Source: Nonomuraea solani
GTDB taxonomy: Bacteria; Actinomycetota; Actinomycetes; Streptosporangiales; Streptosporangiaceae
Assembly (NCBI RefSeq): GCF_900108335.1
Contig: NZ_FNVT01000012.1
Location: forward strand, 124,001-188,000
DNA: 64,000 bases
Direction of reading: 5' to 3'
Shown: positions 41,787-50,019 of the stretch, in pieces
Layout: every line of letters starts with the position of its first letter
Position numbering within the stretch: the first letter of the stretch is position 1
Notes under the pieces: model-generated
Database searches by the model: none
What the model saw: the letters and a program-made list of their open reading frames with translations, nothing else
What the model was told of the DNA's origin: nothing
Made by a program: the position numbers and the translations under genes

Positions 41787-43106
41787 TCACATGGTGATGT
41801 CCTCGAGCATCTCCGTCACCAGCGCGGCGATCGGCGACCGCTCGGACCTGGTGAGTGTGACGTGGGCGAACAGGGGGTGTCCCTTCAGCTTCTCCACCAC
41901 GGCCACCACACCGTCGTGCCGGCCGACGCGCAGGTTGTCGCGCTGGGCAATGTCATGGGTGAGCACGACCCGCGAGTTGGCGCCGATCCGGCTCAGCACG
42001 GTCAGCAGGACGCCGCGTTCGAGCGACTGTGCCTCGTCCACGATCACGAACGCGTCGTGCAGGGACCGGCCCCGGATGTGCGTCAGCGGGAGCACCTCCA
42101 GCATGCCCCTGTCGAGCACTTCCTCGATCACCTCGGGCGAAGTGATCGCGCCCAGCGTGTCGTAGACCGCCTGCGCCCACGGCCCCATCTTCTCGCCCTC
42201 GGAGCCCGGCAGGTAGCCGAGTTCCTGGCCGCCCACGGCGTAGAGGGGACGGAAGACGATGACCTTGCGGTGCTGGCGGCGCTCCAGGACGGCCTCCAGG
42301 CCCGCGCAGAGCGCCAGCGCCGACTTGCCGGTGCCGGCCCGGCCGCCGAGCGAGACGATGCCGATCTCCGGGTCCATCAGCAGGTCGAGGGCGATGCGCT
42401 GCTCGGCGGAGCGGCCGTGCAGCCCGAAGATCTCGCGGTCGCCGCGGACGAGCCGTACGGACTTGTCCGGCTGCACCCGTCCCAGCGCCGAGCCCTTGGC
42501 CGACAGCAGCCGAAGGCCGGTGTGCGCCGGCAGCTCTCTGGCCTCGGCGAGGTCGGCGGTGCCCTGGTCGAAGAGCGTCTCGACGTCTTCGGTGGTCACC
42601 TGGACCTCGGCCATCCCCGTCCAGCCCGACTCGGACACGAGCTCGGCCCGGTATTCCTCGGCCACCAGGCCGATGGAGGCCGCCTTGACCCTCATCGGCA
42701 GGTCCTTGGACACCAGCACGACGTCGCAGCCCTCGCTGGCCAGCGAGCGGGCCACGGTCAGGATGCGCGTGTCGTTGTCGCCCAGGCGGAACCCGACGGG
42801 CAGGATGGACGGATCGCTGTGATTGAGCTCAACCCTGATGGTGCCATCCCCCGTCGGCATGGCCTCGTCCAGCCTGCCGTACTGGATCCGCAGATCGTCG
42901 AGGTAGCGCAGGGCCTTCCTCGCGAAGTAGCCGAGCTCGGGATGGTGCCGCTTACCTTCCAGTTCCGTGATGACCACGATCGGAAGGACCACGTCGTGCT
43001 CGGCGAAGCGAGTCATTGCCGCCGGGTCGGCCAGCAGGACAGACGTGTCGAGCACGTACGTGCGCTTGGCCGACTGGTGAGTAGGGTTGCTCGAGGACAC
43101 TGCCAC
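41787..43106 (-). CDS. phoH: PhoH2-type PIN-PhoH protein
   Basis: The 439-residue protein has an N-terminal PIN domain (TYVLDTSVLLADPAAMTRF, VVITELEGKR, NDTRILTVA, VLVSKDLPMRVKA). A C-terminal PhoH ATPase follows, with Walker A GRAGTGKSALALCAGLE, VIVDEAQSLERG and the RVVLTHDIAQRDN region. This is the PhoH2 (Rv1095) architecture, an ATP-dependent RNA helicase/RNase in characterised cases. GTG 43106 opens the conserved N-terminus. Its stop is one base from the convergent lipoprotein stop. Confidence 0.93.
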   Translation of the reverse strand: MAVSSSNPTHQSAKRTYVLDTSVLLADPAAMTRFAEHDVVLPIVVITELEGKRHHPELGYFARKALRYLDDLRIQYGRLDEAMPTGDGTIRVELNHSDPSILPVGFRLGDNDTRILTVARSLASEGCDVVLVSKDLPMRVKAASIGLVAEEYRAELVSESGWTGMAEVQVTTEDVETLFDQGTADLAEARELPAHTGLRLLSAKGSALGRVQPDKSVRLVRGDREIFGLHGRSAEQRIALDLLMDPEIGIVSLGGRAGTGKSALALCAGLEAVLERRQHRKVIVFRPLYAVGGQELGYLPGSEGEKMGPWAQAVYDTLGAITSPEVIEEVLDRGMLEVLPLTHIRGRSLHDAFVIVDEAQSLERGVLLTVLSRIGANSRVVLTHDIAQRDNLRVGRHDGVVAVVEKLKGHPLFAHVTLTRSERSPIAALVTEMLEDITM

Positions 43107-43312
43107 ACGTTCTCCCCCGGGCGCCCCTTGGTGCGGGCACCCTGCAGACGAGGTGGGAATCGGACCGGACCCGCGTCCCCGACCGCGAGAAGCCGTCGGC
43201 GCCGGAGTCCGGCCCCCTCGGCAACTTTTGGCGCAAAGGCGGGCCCTCTCCGAAATGTCCGGCCTGTGACCGAACACTTCCAACGTTACGTCCTGGATAC
43301 CCGAATGTCGCG

Positions 43313-44074
43313 TCAGGAACCGTAACGCCGGTTTCTCGCAGCGTAGTCACGCAGCGCACGCAGGAAGTCGACCCTGCGGAAGTCAGGCCAGTATGCCTCG
43401 TGGAAGTAGAACTCAGAGTGAGCGCTCTGCCAGAGCATGAAGCCGGACAAGCGCTGCTCGCCCGAGGTCCGGATGAGGAGGTCCGGGTCGGGCTGGCCGC
43501 GAGTGTAGAGATGCTCCGCGATGTGCTCGACATCGAGCACCTCGACGAGGTCCTCGATGCTCGCTCCCTTGCTCGCGTGCTCCTGGAGCAGTGAGCGCAC
43601 CGCATCGGCAATCTCACGTCTTCCTCCATACCCAACTGCAACGTTCACAATCAGGCCTGGACGGTGTGATGACGCTTCTTTTGCATTTTTTAGGACATTA
43701 GCCGTGCGATCGGGTAGCAGATCGAGCGCGCCGACGGGGCTGATCCGCCAGCCCTCGGCCACCAGCTCCTGCGTCACGTCCTCGATGATGCGCAGGAGCG
43801 GCTCCAGCTCTTCCCTCGGCCGGTTGAGGTTGTCGTTGGACAACATCCACACGGTGACGACCTCGACGCCGCTCTCGCGGCACCAGCCGAGCAGCTCGGA
43901 GATCTTGTCCGCGCCCTTGCGGTGGCCCGATGCCACGTCACGCATGCCCATGGCGCGCGCCCAGCGGCGGTTGCCGTCAATGATGACCCCGACATGCCGG
44001 GGCACGCCGTCCTTCGACAGCTTGGTCTCCAGCCGGTGCTCGTACAACCGGTAGACCAGATCGCGCAGGCCCAC
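43313..44074 (-). CDS. uppS: Short-chain Z-prenyl diphosphate synthase (UppS family)
   Basis: The 253-residue protein has VPRHVGVIIDGNRRWARAMG (catalytic Asp and RRWA), GHRKGADKISELLGWC, VTVWMLSNDNLNRP and DPDLLIRTSGEQRLSGFMLWQSAHSEFYF. Cis-prenyl transferases extend allylic diphosphates. Mycobacteria have a short (Rv1086, Z,E-farnesyl) and a long enzyme. Size and synteny with phoH favour the short type. It makes precursors for cell-wall lipid carriers. GTG 44074 is the start. Confidence 0.93.
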   Translation of the reverse strand: MGLRDLVYRLYEHRLETKLSKDGVPRHVGVIIDGNRRWARAMGMRDVASGHRKGADKISELLGWCRESGVEVVTVWMLSNDNLNRPREELEPLLRIIEDVTQELVAEGWRISPVGALDLLPDRTANVLKNAKEASSHRPGLIVNVAVGYGGRREIADAVRSLLQEHASKGASIEDLVEVLDVEHIAEHLYTRGQPDPDLLIRTSGEQRLSGFMLWQSAHSEFYFHEAYWPDFRRVDFLRALRDYAARNRRYGS

Positions 44075-44129
44075 GGAGTGCCTCCCCAGCGGTGCTGTGC
44101 CCTTGGTCGATTGACCTAACAGGCAATTA

Positions 44130-44675
44130 TCACCGCGATTCGCCCGTGCCTGCTCCCTTACCTTGATTCCTGGCCAGATCTCTACCTTCTAGACACCCTT
44201 CCGCCTCATTTACCAGCTCACGCACGAACATCGACAGCTCCGCCGACGTCAGGACGGCCCGCATGCCCACACCCGTGGTGCCCCACGCCTCCACGTAGGC
44301 CCTTCTGGTCAGCCGCCACTCACCGCTCTTCGGCTGCCACAGCGGGATGGTCCTGAGCTGGCAACTCAGCTCGCCGCCCGCCAGCCCCTGCCGCGTGCGG
44401 TAGCGGAACGCGAACAGCTCGCCGTCCGGGTCCTCGCCAGGGAATCTGTCGTCGGGATCGGCCCACCGCCGGGCCGCTCCTGTGCCCTCGCGAGCCTCGT
44501 CGACGCCGCGCGCCAGCCGGGCCAGCAACCAGCCGCAGCGTTCGCCCACGCTGCCGTACGGGGTGCCGTCGCGATGCAGTTCGAGCGTGATCTCGTACGG
44601 CGTGCCGACGCTGTCCGTGCACGCGACCGGCGTGACGGTCAGAACGGAACCATCGACACAGCGTAGTCCTCCCAT
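44130..44675 (-). CDS. Hypothetical 181-residue protein
   Basis: The predicted protein has no signal peptide or membrane helix and four Cys (CVDG, ACTDS, ERCGWLL, ELSCQLR). It contains aromatic-rich segments such as RTIPLWQPKSGEWRLTRRAYV. A strong GGGGAGGG site precedes ATG 44675. It sits between the DUF692 gene cluster and uppS on the same strand. I do not recognise the family. Confidence 0.65.
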   Translation of the reverse strand: MGGLRCVDGSVLTVTPVACTDSVGTPYEITLELHRDGTPYGSVGERCGWLLARLARGVDEAREGTGAARRWADPDDRFPGEDPDGELFAFRYRTRQGLAGGELSCQLRTIPLWQPKSGEWRLTRRAYVEAWGTTGVGMRAVLTSAELSMFVRELVNEAEGCLEGRDLARNQGKGAGTGESR

Positions 44676-44763
44676 TCCCTCCCCGTTTCCGGCCGTATCC
44701 CCCCTAAACCCGCACTATGACCACCAGGCTCCTTGTTGACGATGCCCCAAGCGCTTGCTGGGA

Positions 44764-45123
44764 TCAGCTTGGAGCGCGCCACCGCGACCACCAGCGCCGC
44801 TCTGGGGGAGGCGGATCGGGCATGCGGCCGCGGTCGCGCAGCCAGGCGGCGAAGTCGTCGGCGTCGGCCCGGTAGCCGGGCGGCGGGGTGGGACGCGAGC
44901 GCGCGTAGGCGGCGAACTCCGCGTTCAGGTCGGCGCCCGCGGCGGCGGCCGCGTCCGGGCGGATCCTGGCCACGATGGCGCGCCGCTTGGCGATCAGGCT
45001 CGACGCCTGGACCCGCATGCGCTCGGGATCGAACCCCGCGGGCACCTCCCCGCCCGCCACCAGCGCCGCCACGACCTGCCCCTGGACCTCGGCCAGCCGC
45101 TTCCGCTCCCGGTCGGTGGTCAT
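44764..45123 (-). CDS. Small partner protein of the DUF692 gene (SCO6045-like)
   Basis: The 119-residue protein is mostly helical: RERKRLAEVQGQVVAALVAG, RMRVQASSLIAKRRAIVARI, then AEFAAYARSRPTPPPGYRAD and a basic/Trp tail. A small protein of this kind lies next to DUF692 in Streptomyces (SCO6045-type) and is likely its partner, analogous to the DUF2063-type subunits beside other MNIO enzymes. The ATG overlaps the DUF692 stop (ATGA), indicating translational coupling. Confidence 0.65.
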   Translation of the reverse strand: MTTDRERKRLAEVQGQVVAALVAGGEVPAGFDPERMRVQASSLIAKRRAIVARIRPDAAAAAGADLNAEFAAYARSRPTPPPGYRADADDFAAWLRDRGRMPDPPPPERRWWSRWRAPS

Positions 45124-45917
45124 CGCATCGCGGTCCTGATCCGGGACAGCTCCGTCTGCAGGACGGCGTCGCTGGGGTATTCGTCGTCCCACTCCAGCAG
45201 CACGCCCGGCGGGGTGGCCCGGGCGCACACCTCGGTGAGCAGGTCGAGCACCGGCTGCGGGGCTGCGGTGGTGTGGGTGTCGTGCCAGACGCCGTGGTGC
45301 TCGTAGCCGCCGGCGACGTGCACGTACGCGAGATGCTCCAGCGGAAGCGCGTCGAGCGCCGCCACCGCCGGCAGGCCCAGGTTGACCTGGTTGGTGTAGA
45401 GGTTGGCCACGTCGATCAGCAACCCGACCCCGGTGGCCGCCACCAGTTCGGCCAGGAACTCGGCCTCGGTCAGCTCGTCTCCCGGCCAGCCGAAGATGGC
45501 GGCGACGTTCTCCAGGGCCAGCGGAACGGGCAGCGCGTCCTGGGCGCGGCGCACGTTCTCGGTGATGACCCGCAGGGACTCGCGCGTGCGCGGGACGGGC
45601 AGCAGGTGCCCGGCCTCGATGCCGCCGCCCCTGACAAACGCCAGGTGCTCGCTGACCAGGGGCGCGTCCAGCTCCTGCGCGCACGCCGCCAGGTGGGCCA
45701 GCCTGTCCGGGGACGGAGGCTCGGCGCCGCCGATCCCGAGCGACACCCCGTGCGGGATCACCGGCAGGCCATTGGCGCGCAGCAGGCGTAACGATTCCGG
45801 GAGGTGGGCGGGCCGGATGTTCTCGGCGACCACTTCGAGGAAGTCGACGCCGGGCATGCGCTCGATCGTCAGGTCCAGCTCCGACCGCCAGCCGATGCCC
45901 ACTCCCAGTTTCACCAC
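45120..45917 (-). CDS. DUF692 (multinuclear non-heme iron oxidase, MNIO) family protein
   Basis: The 265-residue TIM-barrel protein has the family metal-ligand blocks: VIPHGVSLGIGGAEPP (His), LVSEHLAFVRGGG (Glu and His), LALENVAAIF, LLIDVANLYTNQVNLG (Asp/Asn), AYVHVAGGYEHHGVWHDTHT (His) and LLEWDDEYPS (Glu). MNIO enzymes modify cysteine-containing peptides (methanobactin, TglH, ChrH and bufferin systems). GTG 45917 or 45914 follows a GGGGAGG site. It lies between two Cys/Gly-tailed TIGR04222 proteins and a small coupled partner, so those tails are plausible substrates. Confidence 0.9.
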   Translation of the reverse strand: MVKLGVGIGWRSELDLTIERMPGVDFLEVVAENIRPAHLPESLRLLRANGLPVIPHGVSLGIGGAEPPSPDRLAHLAACAQELDAPLVSEHLAFVRGGGIEAGHLLPVPRTRESLRVITENVRRAQDALPVPLALENVAAIFGWPGDELTEAEFLAELVAATGVGLLIDVANLYTNQVNLGLPAVAALDALPLEHLAYVHVAGGYEHHGVWHDTHTTAAPQPVLDLLTEVCARATPPGVLLEWDDEYPSDAVLQTELSRIRTAMR

Positions 45918-45940
45918 GTCACCCTCCCCGGACTCACCTG

Positions 45941-46828
45941 TTAGCTGCCCCCGCCGCAGCCGCCGCCGCAGCCTCCGCCGCCGCCGCAGCTCGACGACCC
46001 CGAGTCGGCCCAGGCTCCGCAGCCGGCCACGCCGCCGTGGGTGTAGCCCGCGCTGCTCCCCCTCGTGACGCGGCGCCGGTCGCCGGTGATGAGCTCGACC
46101 TTCAGGTCGGCGTCGCGCACCTCTCCCAGACCGTACAACGCGATCGGCATCGGCCCTTCGCCGCCTTGGGGGTGCTCCCGCATGGCCGCGTAGAGCGACT
46201 CCTTGCCCGCCGGGGTGACGGTGTCGCGCCTGGCGCGCCGCTGCCGCACGATGGCCAGCCAGGCGCACACCATGGTGCCGCCGTAGATCGGCAGCGCCAC
46301 AAGCGCCAGCGTCCCCCCGGTGAGAGCGGTGGCCGCCGAAATCACCAGCCCCGCGAGCGCGACCAGCGACAGCCCCCACAGTCGCCGGCTGATCCGGCCC
46401 GTGAGGGCGAAGACGTCGCCGGGCAGGATCATGCCCATGTCGGTGAGCCGGGCGCGGAGCGCGTCCATGGCCAGGCTCCGGTCGGTGTCGATTGTGAGCG
46501 CGACGGCGGGCAGTCCCGAGCGGAGTGCGACGATGCCCAGCACCGCCTCCTCGACGGGGTCGCGGGAGACGACGCCCGACCGTACCTGGTGCACGCGGCC
46601 ACCCCGTGACACGCGCAGGTCCCCCGATTGCGCGAGCAGCGCGATGGCGGTGTTCGCCACCCGCCGCGAGCCGTCCGCCAGGTAGGCGAGCTCGTAGTGG
46701 CCGAGGTCGCGGGCCCGGCCGTCCGTGGCGGCCGCGCGGATGGAGCGCTCCTCGCGCCTGATGGCGACGATGGCGGTGACGGTGGGCACCGCCAGGATCG
46801 CCGAGACGATCAACACGATCAGGTCCAT
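45941..46828 (-). CDS. TIGR04222-like membrane protein with Cys/Gly-rich C-terminus
   Basis: The 295-residue protein has an N-terminal helix (LIVLIVSAILAVPTVTAIVA), the TIGR04222 block (HYELAYLADGSRRVANTAIA, LAQSGDLRVSRGG) and two later helices near residues 150-195 (LVALAGLVISAATALTGG, LALVALPIYGGTMVCAWLAI). It ends in about 26 residues with Cys at approximately 270, 281, 287 and 291 in Gly/Ser sequence (CGGGGGCGGGCGGGS). A DUF692 gene starts 23 bases downstream. The regular CGGGC spacing suggests a modified or crosslinked tail. Confidence 0.82.
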   Translation of the reverse strand: MDLIVLIVSAILAVPTVTAIVAIRREERSIRAAATDGRARDLGHYELAYLADGSRRVANTAIALLAQSGDLRVSRGGRVHQVRSGVVSRDPVEEAVLGIVALRSGLPAVALTIDTDRSLAMDALRARLTDMGMILPGDVFALTGRISRRLWGLSLVALAGLVISAATALTGGTLALVALPIYGGTMVCAWLAIVRQRRARRDTVTPAGKESLYAAMREHPQGGEGPMPIALYGLGEVRDADLKVELITGDRRRVTRGSSAGYTHGGVAGCGAWADSGSSSCGGGGGCGGGCGGGS

Positions 46829-46939
46829 TCGACCTCCCCTCGTGCAGCCCTCCTGGGCTGGGTATTGAGGAGACGGATGGCGGCGGCGCGGGGGTTCCAC
46901 CGCGATGGTGACAATTCCCGGCCTGTTTAGGTCTTTTGG

Positions 46940-47197
46940 CTAAGTGGAGCCGCAGCCGCAGAGGGTACGGTCGGGGGCGTCCCGCAGCCCGTACAGCGCG
47001 ACCGCGAACGCCAGCGAGCTCTGGTCCTGCGCGCCCCTGGGGTGATGGTCCCGGGCAGCCTTCAGGACCTCGCGCCCGTCGCGGGTGATGACGCTGCGCA
47101 GCCGCCGCCGATGCCGGTGAATCGCCACGAACCCGGTGATCACGGCGAAGCCGGAGAACAGCAGGGCACCGAGGAAGAACGGCTCCTTCCCGGCCAT
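46940..47197 (-). CDS. Truncated TIGR04222 paralogue ending in a Cys-Gly tail
   Basis: The ATG-initiated 85-residue product begins with one helix (PFFLGALLFSGFAVITGFVA). It then matches the C-terminal half of the neighbouring TIGR04222 protein (HRRRLRSVITRDGREVLKAA, LAFAVALYGLRD versus MPIALYGLGEV), ending TLCGCGST. It lacks the N-terminal TIGR04222 block. The open frame continues upstream to a TTG at 47299, but that part overlaps a strong hairpin. It may be a functional short form or a remnant. Confidence 0.5.
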   Translation of the reverse strand: MAGKEPFFLGALLFSGFAVITGFVAIHRHRRRLRSVITRDGREVLKAARDHHPRGAQDQSSLAFAVALYGLRDAPDRTLCGCGST

Positions 47198-47250
47198 TCC
47201 GCGGCCGGCGCCGGCCGTCGCGAGGACGGTCAGCGCCGTGTTGATCCCTT

Positions 47251-47295
47251 GCGGTACGGCAGTCCGCCCAGTCAAGGGCGGCGCGGCCGTACCGC
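47251..47295. terminator. Large compound hairpin downstream of pckG
   Basis: GCGGTACGGC (47251-47260) pairs with GCCGTACCGC (47286-47295), and an inner CCGCCC/GGGCGG (47264-47269 and 47276-47281) extends it. It lies about 90 bases after the pckG stop, so it is a likely pckG terminator. It overlaps the upstream open frame of the truncated paralogue. Confidence 0.6.
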
Positions 47296-47386
47296 ACAAG
47301 AGGCTCTCCCGCCGGCCCCGTGCTGGCGAACCGGCCTCTCCGCCTCCCTGTCTGTCGAAAGGAGTGCGGCGGAGAGGAATACCGGG

Positions 47387-49180
47387 TTAGCCGAGGCGGT
47401 CGAGGAGGGCGTTGTACTCGTCCCACAGCTCCTTGGGCAGGTGCGAGCCGAACTTGTCGAAGTGGGCCGGGATCAGCGCGGCCTCCTCGCGCCACACCTC
47501 CTTGTCGACCGTGAGGAGCGTGCGCAGGTCCTCCTCCGACAGGTCCAGGCCGTCGGTGTCGAGGCCGGTCGGCAGCAGGCCGATCGGGGTGGACACGGCC
47601 TCGGCCTCGCCGTTGAGCCGGGCCACGATCCACTTGAGCACGCGGCTGTTCTCGCCGAAGCCGGGCCAGATGAACTTGCCGTCGGCGTTCTTGCGGAACC
47701 AGTTGACGTAGTAGATCCGGGGCAGCCGGGCGCCCTTGCGGCGGCCGATCTCCAGCCAGTGGCCGAAGTAGTCGCCCATGTTGTAGCCGCAGAACGGCAG
47801 CATCGCGAACGGGTCGTGGCGCAGCTCGCCGACCTTGCCCTCGGCGGCGGCGGTCTTCTCGGAGGCGACGTTGGCTCCGAGGAAGACGCCGTGCTCCCAG
47901 CTCAGCGATTCCGTCACCAGCGGGACGGCGGTGGCCCTGCGGCCACCGAACAGGATCGCCGAGATGGGCACGCCCTTGGGGTCCTGCCATTCCGGTGCGA
48001 TGGTCGGGCACTGGGCGGCCGGGGTGGTGAAGCGGGCGTTCGGGTGGGCGGCCGGCTCGTCGCTGTCAGGCGTCCAGGAGCGGCCCTTCCAGTCGGTCAG
48101 GTGCGCCGGCGGTTCGTCGGTCAGGCCCTCCCACCAGACGTCGCCGTCATCGGTGAGCGCGACGTTGGTGAAGATGCTGTTGCCCCAGAGGGTCTTGATC
48201 GCGTTGGCGTTGGTCACCTGGCCGGTGCCGGGGGCCACGCCGAAGAAGCCGGCCTCGGGGTTGATCGCGTAGAGGCGGCCGTCGTCGCCGAACCGCATCC
48301 AGGCGATGTCGTCGCCGATCGTCTCGACCTTCCAGCCGGGGATCGTGGGCTGGAGCATGGCGAGGTTGGTCTTCCCGCAGGCGCTGGGGAAGGCGGCGGC
48401 GACGTAGCGGGTCTCGCCGGTGGGCGGCGTGAGCTTGAGGATGAGCATGTGCTCGGCCATCCAGCCCTCGTCGCGGGCCATGGTGCTGGCGATGCGCAGG
48501 GCGTAGCACTTCTTGCCGAGCAGCGCGTTGCCGCCGTAGCCGGAGCCGTAGGACCAGATCTCGCGGGTCTCGGGGAAGTGGCTGATGTACTTGGTCGAGC
48601 TGCACGGCCACGGCGTGTCGGCCTGGCCGGGCTCGAGCGGCGCGCCGACCGAGTGGACCGCCTTGACGAAGCCGCCGCGCTCCTCGATGAGGCGCAGCGC
48701 CCGGTCGCCCATGCGGGTCATGACGCGCATGGAGACGGCGACGTACGGGGAGTCGGTGATCTCGACGCCGAGCTGCGAGATCTCGCCACCCAGCGGGCCC
48801 ATGCAGAACGGGACGACGTACATGGTCCGGCCGCGCATACAGCCCTTGAACAGCTCGCCGAACGTCTGGCGCATCTCCTGCGGCGCGATCCAGTTGTTCG
48901 TGGGGCCCGCGTCCTCTTCGCGCTCCGAGCAGATGAACGTGCGGTCTTCGACGCGGGCCACGTCCGTGGGGTCGGACTTGGCGTAGAAGCTGTTGGGCCG
49001 GGCGGCCAGGCGCGTGAGCGTGCCGTGCTCGACGAGGAGGTTGGTGAGACGCGTCCACTCCTCCTCCGACCCGTCGCACCACTCGACGCGGTCCGGCTGG
49101 GTCAGGGCTGCGATCTCGTTCACCCACGCGGCCAATTCGCGATTGGTGGTCGGTGCGGTTACTTCCACGGATACGGACAC
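47387..49180 (-). CDS. pckG: Phosphoenolpyruvate carboxykinase (GTP)
   Basis: The 597-residue GTP-type PEPCK shows the kinase-1a loop AAAFPSACGKTNLAM (with the reactive Cys), the kinase-2 region GDDIAWMRFG, and SYGSGYGGNALLGKKCYALR. It converts oxaloacetate to PEP, the first committed gluconeogenic step. The start is GTG 49180. The roughly 250-base upstream region contains four TGGTCTA-type boxes, suggesting control by a GntR/DasR-like repressor. Confidence 0.97.
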   Translation of the reverse strand: MSVSVEVTAPTTNRELAAWVNEIAALTQPDRVEWCDGSEEEWTRLTNLLVEHGTLTRLAARPNSFYAKSDPTDVARVEDRTFICSEREEDAGPTNNWIAPQEMRQTFGELFKGCMRGRTMYVVPFCMGPLGGEISQLGVEITDSPYVAVSMRVMTRMGDRALRLIEERGGFVKAVHSVGAPLEPGQADTPWPCSSTKYISHFPETREIWSYGSGYGGNALLGKKCYALRIASTMARDEGWMAEHMLILKLTPPTGETRYVAAAFPSACGKTNLAMLQPTIPGWKVETIGDDIAWMRFGDDGRLYAINPEAGFFGVAPGTGQVTNANAIKTLWGNSIFTNVALTDDGDVWWEGLTDEPPAHLTDWKGRSWTPDSDEPAAHPNARFTTPAAQCPTIAPEWQDPKGVPISAILFGGRRATAVPLVTESLSWEHGVFLGANVASEKTAAAEGKVGELRHDPFAMLPFCGYNMGDYFGHWLEIGRRKGARLPRIYYVNWFRKNADGKFIWPGFGENSRVLKWIVARLNGEAEAVSTPIGLLPTGLDTDGLDLSEEDLRTLLTVDKEVWREEAALIPAHFDKFGSHLPKELWDEYNALLDRLG

Positions 49181-49348
49181 GACTGCGACTCCTCCACTCT
49201 CTCAGGGCCCAGTCATCATTAACGACGAAGCGGCATGAAAGCCAATTGGCATAGACCTATTGGCGGGACCGTCGCCGCAGGCAGCGGCCCTGACGATTGA
49301 TGGAGCCTACCCATATGGAGAGGGTTTAAAAGACGAAATTCCGCGCAG

Positions 49349-49436
49349 TGGTCTAATCCAATCGCGCTGGTCTAAACCAATTTGTGAAGTGGTTTAGTCC
49401 ATTAGCGGCGCCGTTTCCGCTGGGTGGTCTAGGAAT
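49349..49436. promoter_or_regulatory. Cluster of DasR-like TGGTCTA boxes upstream of pckG
   Basis: TGGTCTAATCCA (49349-49360), TGGTCTAAACCA (49368-49379), TGGTTTAGTCCA (49390-49401) and a half box TGGTCTAGGAAT (49425-49436). The DasR consensus I know is the palindrome TGGTCTAGACCA, from which the second site differs by one base. The sites lie 170-250 bases upstream of pckG and just beyond the 3' end of the hypothetical gene. Confidence 0.6.
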
Positions 49437-49950
49437 TGACGTCGGGCCCGGTGGAGCGAACGCGGTCGACATGCTGCAGGGCATCGCGCAACTCCGCGAG
49501 CCACGTGTCGGTGTTCTTGCCGACCAGGCGTACGCACCAGGCCAGCGCGTCGCTGCGGCTCCTGGCCACGCCGGCGGCCACGAGAGTGTCGAGGACCTGG
49601 CGTTCGGCCTGGCGGAGCCGGGTCATGACCGGCACGGACAGTGTGGTGAACATCACAGTCTCGCCACCGCAGACCACACCCCAGGACACCTTCTGGCGGA
49701 ACCTGCGCTCGGCCTCCCTGGCGATCTCGATCCGCCGTTCGCGGGTCTCTTCCCTGAACCTGCCGGCCAAACCCTCGATCAGGGCGGCCCGCTCGGCCTC
49801 CGGTACGTCGGCGGGCGGGTCGGGCAGCGTGCCGAGCACCGCGATCTCCTCACGGTCCTGGACGATCTCGGGCGCGCCGGTGAACCAGCCCTCGGGCAGC
49901 CGTCCGGTGAACCAGCCGTGTACCTGTGCCGTCGTGTCATCTGTTGCCAT
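49429..49950 (-). CDS. Hypothetical 173-residue protein
   Basis: The N-terminal half has VHGWFTGRLPEGWFTGAPEI followed by a long charged helical region (EETRERRIEIAREAERRFRQ). The C-terminal half ends with RSDALAWCVRLVGKNTDTWL, which looks like a ribbon-helix-helix or coiled module. I do not recognise the family. The ATG at 49950 lies within a 7-bp-arm palindrome, suggesting autoregulation. The coding end overlaps the last TGGTCTA box. Confidence 0.65.
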   Translation of the reverse strand: MATDDTTAQVHGWFTGRLPEGWFTGAPEIVQDREEIAVLGTLPDPPADVPEAERAALIEGLAGRFREETRERRIEIAREAERRFRQKVSWGVVCGGETVMFTTLSVPVMTRLRQAERQVLDTLVAAGVARSRSDALAWCVRLVGKNTDTWLAELRDALQHVDRVRSTGPDVNS

Positions 49951-49966
49951 GTAATCAACATTACAT
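49949..49966. promoter_or_regulatory. Palindrome overlapping the start codon of the 49429-49950 gene
   Basis: ATGTAAT-CAAC-ATTACAT is perfect with 7-bp arms and a 4-base spacer. One arm includes the start codon, and the other overlaps a TATGTAAT -10-like element on the minus strand. The placement fits an autorepressor site. Confidence 0.5.
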
Positions 49967-50019
49967 AGTTGCGGCGCAATTGCACGCGCGGAAACCATGG
50001 ACTATGCGCCGGGGAGAGG

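Noticed and set aside
43107..43312. Possible c-di-AMP riboswitch in the 206-base leader of phoH
   Set aside because: The minus strand has GTTGCCGAG and CCCGCACC, resembling ends of the ydaO class, but the conserved GACAGCTAACC-like 3' block is absent and the spacing is wrong.
45120..48011. Single 963-residue minus-strand gene
   Set aside because: An open frame that fuses a shadow of pckG with the DUF692 gene. The genuine start of DUF692 has its own ribosome binding site.
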